Translations under genes and position numbers: made by a program
The notes under the pieces: generated by a model
What the model saw: the letters and a program-made list of their open reading frames with translations, nothing else
Told to the model about the DNA's origin: nothing
Database searches by the model: none
Assembly: GCA_025355035.1 (NCBI GenBank)
Contig: JANXLS010001270.1
Span: 1 to 7,230 of the forward strand
Reading direction: 5' to 3'
Source of the DNA: Planctomycetota bacterium
GTDB lineage: Bacteria; Planctomycetota; SZUA-567; H5-PLA8
DNA: 7,230 nucleotides
Shown here: positions 6,084-7,230 of the stretch, piece by piece
How the letters are laid out: every line of letters starts with the position of its first letter
Position numbering within the stretch: the stretch's first letter is position 1

Positions 6084-6107
6084 AACGAAGCACTTTCCTA
6101 TTTCGTT
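6084..6107. repeat. short inverted repeat in the HU-ECF intergenic region
   Basis: AACGAA (6084-6089) is mirrored by TTCGTT (6102-6107) with a 12-nt spacer, directly after the HU terminator. It may extend termination or be a protein site; the short length means chance is possible. Confidence 0.3.
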
Positions 6108-6162
6108 GGAAAAATCCTCGATTCAGTTCACTGCCGGTGATGGGACGTAAAAAAAATTAAAA

Positions 6163-6183
6163 ATTCTCTAAGAATTCGAGAAT
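6163..6183. promoter_or_regulatory. inverted repeat in the AT-rich leader of the ECF sigma gene
   Basis: ATTCTC (6163-6168) is matched by GAGAAT (6178-6183) across 9 nt. It lies 30 nt before the ATG of the ECF gene, in an AT-rich tract beginning at about 6148. The position suits an operator or leader hairpin controlling the sigma/anti-sigma pair. No convincing GGAAC-type ECF promoter was found in 6083-6212, so the promoter class remains open. Confidence 0.35.
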
Positions 6184-6212
6184 CCAACCGGGCGCGATGC
6201 GAGTCTAACCGA

Positions 6213-6806
6213 ATGGGCAGCCAGAACAGCGACGAAGAGCTCGTTGAATTGGCGTCCCAGGGCAGATTGGACGCATTCGACGCACTGTACGACCGCCATC
6301 AAGACCGCGTTTTCAATCTACTCATTAGAATGTGCGGCTCCGAAGAGGATGCCGAGGACCTTTCGCAAAAAACGTTTGTCAACGCATGGAATGCGTTTGC
6401 AACGTTCCGCAAAGGCAGCCGCTTTTACACGTGGCTCTACCGCATCGCGTTGAACGCCGTGTACACGCACGAACGCGACAAAATGCGGAGGCGCAAGTAC
6501 GAAGCGGGAAGTTTGGACGCGCCGGCGGCAGGAAGCGACGACGAGCGCCATTCGATGGGCTCGGGTGTTGCCGATAAACGTAGTGAAGATCCATTAGAAA
6601 CGTTCTTGAACAAAGAACGTGATGCCATGATCCAAAATGCGCTGAATCGTTTGGGCACGGATTATCGAGAGATTTTGATACTGAGGGATATTGACGATTT
6701 GGATTACGACACCATTGCTGAAACGCTTTCGATCTCGCTGGCCGCGGTCAAATCGCGGTTGCATCGAGCGCGCAAAGAAATGGCTGTGCTGTTGAAGGAC
6801 CTTTAA
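6213..6806 (+). CDS. RpoE-like ECF sigma factor
   Basis: This 197-residue group 4 sigma factor would switch on a stress or envelope regulon when released from its anti-sigma partner. Sigma region 2 is at about 23-92 (LYDRHQDRVFNLLIRM, then AEDLSQKTFVNAWNAF at 47-62 and FYTWLYRIALN). Region 4 is at about 137-195, with the helix-turn-helix DYDTIAETLSISLAAVKSRL followed by HRARKEM. The linker between them (about 93-136) is longer and more acidic than in minimal ECFs (SDDERH, RSEDPLE). The ATG at 6213 has only a weak GCGAG ribosome site. No alternative start retains the full region 2. The anti-sigma gene begins 36 nt after the stop, the usual layout for an ECF/anti-sigma operon. It is one of two sigma-70-superfamily genes in this window; they are not close paralogues. 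Confidence 0.95.
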   Translation: MGSQNSDEELVELASQGRLDAFDALYDRHQDRVFNLLIRMCGSEEDAEDLSQKTFVNAWNAFATFRKGSRFYTWLYRIALNAVYTHERDKMRRRKYEAGSLDAPAAGSDDERHSMGSGVADKRSEDPLETFLNKERDAMIQNALNRLGTDYREILILRDIDDLDYDTIAETLSISLAAVKSRLHRARKEMAVLLKDL

Positions 6807-6842
6807 GTTCAAAACCGATGCAAAACTGTTGGACTGTGAATT

Positions 6843-7230
6843 ATGTTGACATGCGATGAAATCGATCTGGAGTTGAGCGCCTACCGCGACGGAGAACTCT
6901 CCGACGCCGACCGCGCAACCGTCGAATTGCATCTCTCGAACTGCGCCGCCTGTAAACTCTCGCTCGAAGAAATCGATAATGTCCGCAAGCTTTTGTCGCA
7001 ACTACCGAAAGCAAAGACACCTGAGCGTGTTAAAACCGCGATCCACTCCCAAATCGCCGCTCCGATTGTTCAGCATGTCGTGCGCGCCAATTTTAGTACA
7101 GTCCGATCGAACAACTGGGCCTGGGCCGTCGGGCTCGCCGCTGCATTGATGATCTCTCTGCTCGGCTACGTGACGTATTTTCAATCCGGCACCCGCGAGT
7201 ACGTCGATTCAATTCACGTCGCTCAGGTTT
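6843..7230 (+). CDS. ZAS-type anti-sigma factor, membrane-anchored (C-terminus beyond the window)
   Basis: This inner-membrane regulator would hold the adjacent ECF sigma factor inactive. The visible 129 residues begin MLTCDEIDLELSAYRDGELS. The zinc-binding set is Cys4, His30, Cys34 and Cys37 (ELHLSNCAACK), matching the H-x3-C-x2-C anti-sigma domain. A soluble linker follows, then one membrane segment at about 92-113 (WAWAVGLAAALMISLLGYVTYF). Downstream residues would be periplasmic and could carry a sensor, but they are cut off by the window edge. The ATG at 6843 has only a weak GGA 13 nt upstream, so translation is probably coupled to the sigma gene 36 nt before it. The gene is too truncated to assign the signal it senses. 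Zinc binding is inferred from spacing alone. Confidence 0.92.
   Translation, partial: MLTCDEIDLELSAYRDGELSDADRATVELHLSNCAACKLSLEEIDNVRKLLSQLPKAKTPERVKTAIHSQIAAPIVQHVVRANFSTVRSNNWAWAVGLAAALMISLLGYVTYFQSGTREYVDSIHVAQV

Noticed and set aside
6594..7184. Minus-strand frames opposite the ECF sigma and anti-sigma genes
   Set aside because: The plus strand there carries sigma region 4 and the zinc-binding anti-sigma motif; the opposite peptides have no recognisable features.

Overview
The window looks like chromosomal DNA from a free-living, regulation-rich bacterium, most likely of the PVC group (Planctomycetota or Verrucomicrobiota). That placement is an inference. It rests on moderate GC, frequent GTG starts, an FHA-GAF-sigma-54 activator, an ECF sigma/ZAS anti-sigma pair, a secreted FlgD-like/glycosidase pair, and a palindromic CCCAGGGTTG/CAACCCTGGG intergenic element. 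No rRNA, tRNA, CRISPR array, transposase or phage gene was seen.

Left part, minus strand (1-5280). From right to left in transcription order: an RpoD-like sigma-70 factor (5280-4375); a small secreted protein with a PsbP-like look, starting 9 nt after it (4365-3838); a secreted clan GH-A glycoside hydrolase with a C-terminal Ig-like domain (3768-2506); and a secreted FlgD-Ig-like protein whose reading frame is broken near 1785-1791 (2454-1765, with its displaced tail ending at 1602). Gaps of 9, 69 and 51 nt and a shared strand suggest one transcription unit. A 192-nt intergenic gap with a 13-bp inverted repeat follows. Next comes a separately promoted FHA-GAF-AAA+ sigma-54 activator (GTG at 1409) that runs off the left edge. 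It is open for all 469 visible codons.

Centre (5281-5696). This divergent intergenic region holds a candidate promoter almost touching the sigma-70 start codon, a three-hairpin REP-like element, and a candidate promoter plus a strong Shine-Dalgarno for the HU gene.

Right part, plus strand (5697-7230). An HU/IHF-family nucleoid protein (5697-6017) is followed by a candidate intrinsic terminator. About 130 nt of AT-rich leader then precedes an RpoE-like ECF sigma factor (6213-6806) and its zinc-binding, membrane-spanning anti-sigma factor (from 6843, cut by the right edge).

Four of the eight genes control transcription initiation (sigma-70, ECF sigma, anti-sigma, sigma-54 activator) and one shapes the nucleoid, so this is a regulatory neighbourhood with a small secreted carbohydrate-related cassette inserted downstream of the sigma-70 gene. 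I see no convincing evidence of a wholly new system. The points most worth a second look are the frameshifted FlgD-like gene, the tripartite hairpin element, the near-leaderless sigma-70 start with a short insertion in its region 4, and the sigma-70/secreted-protein coupling.
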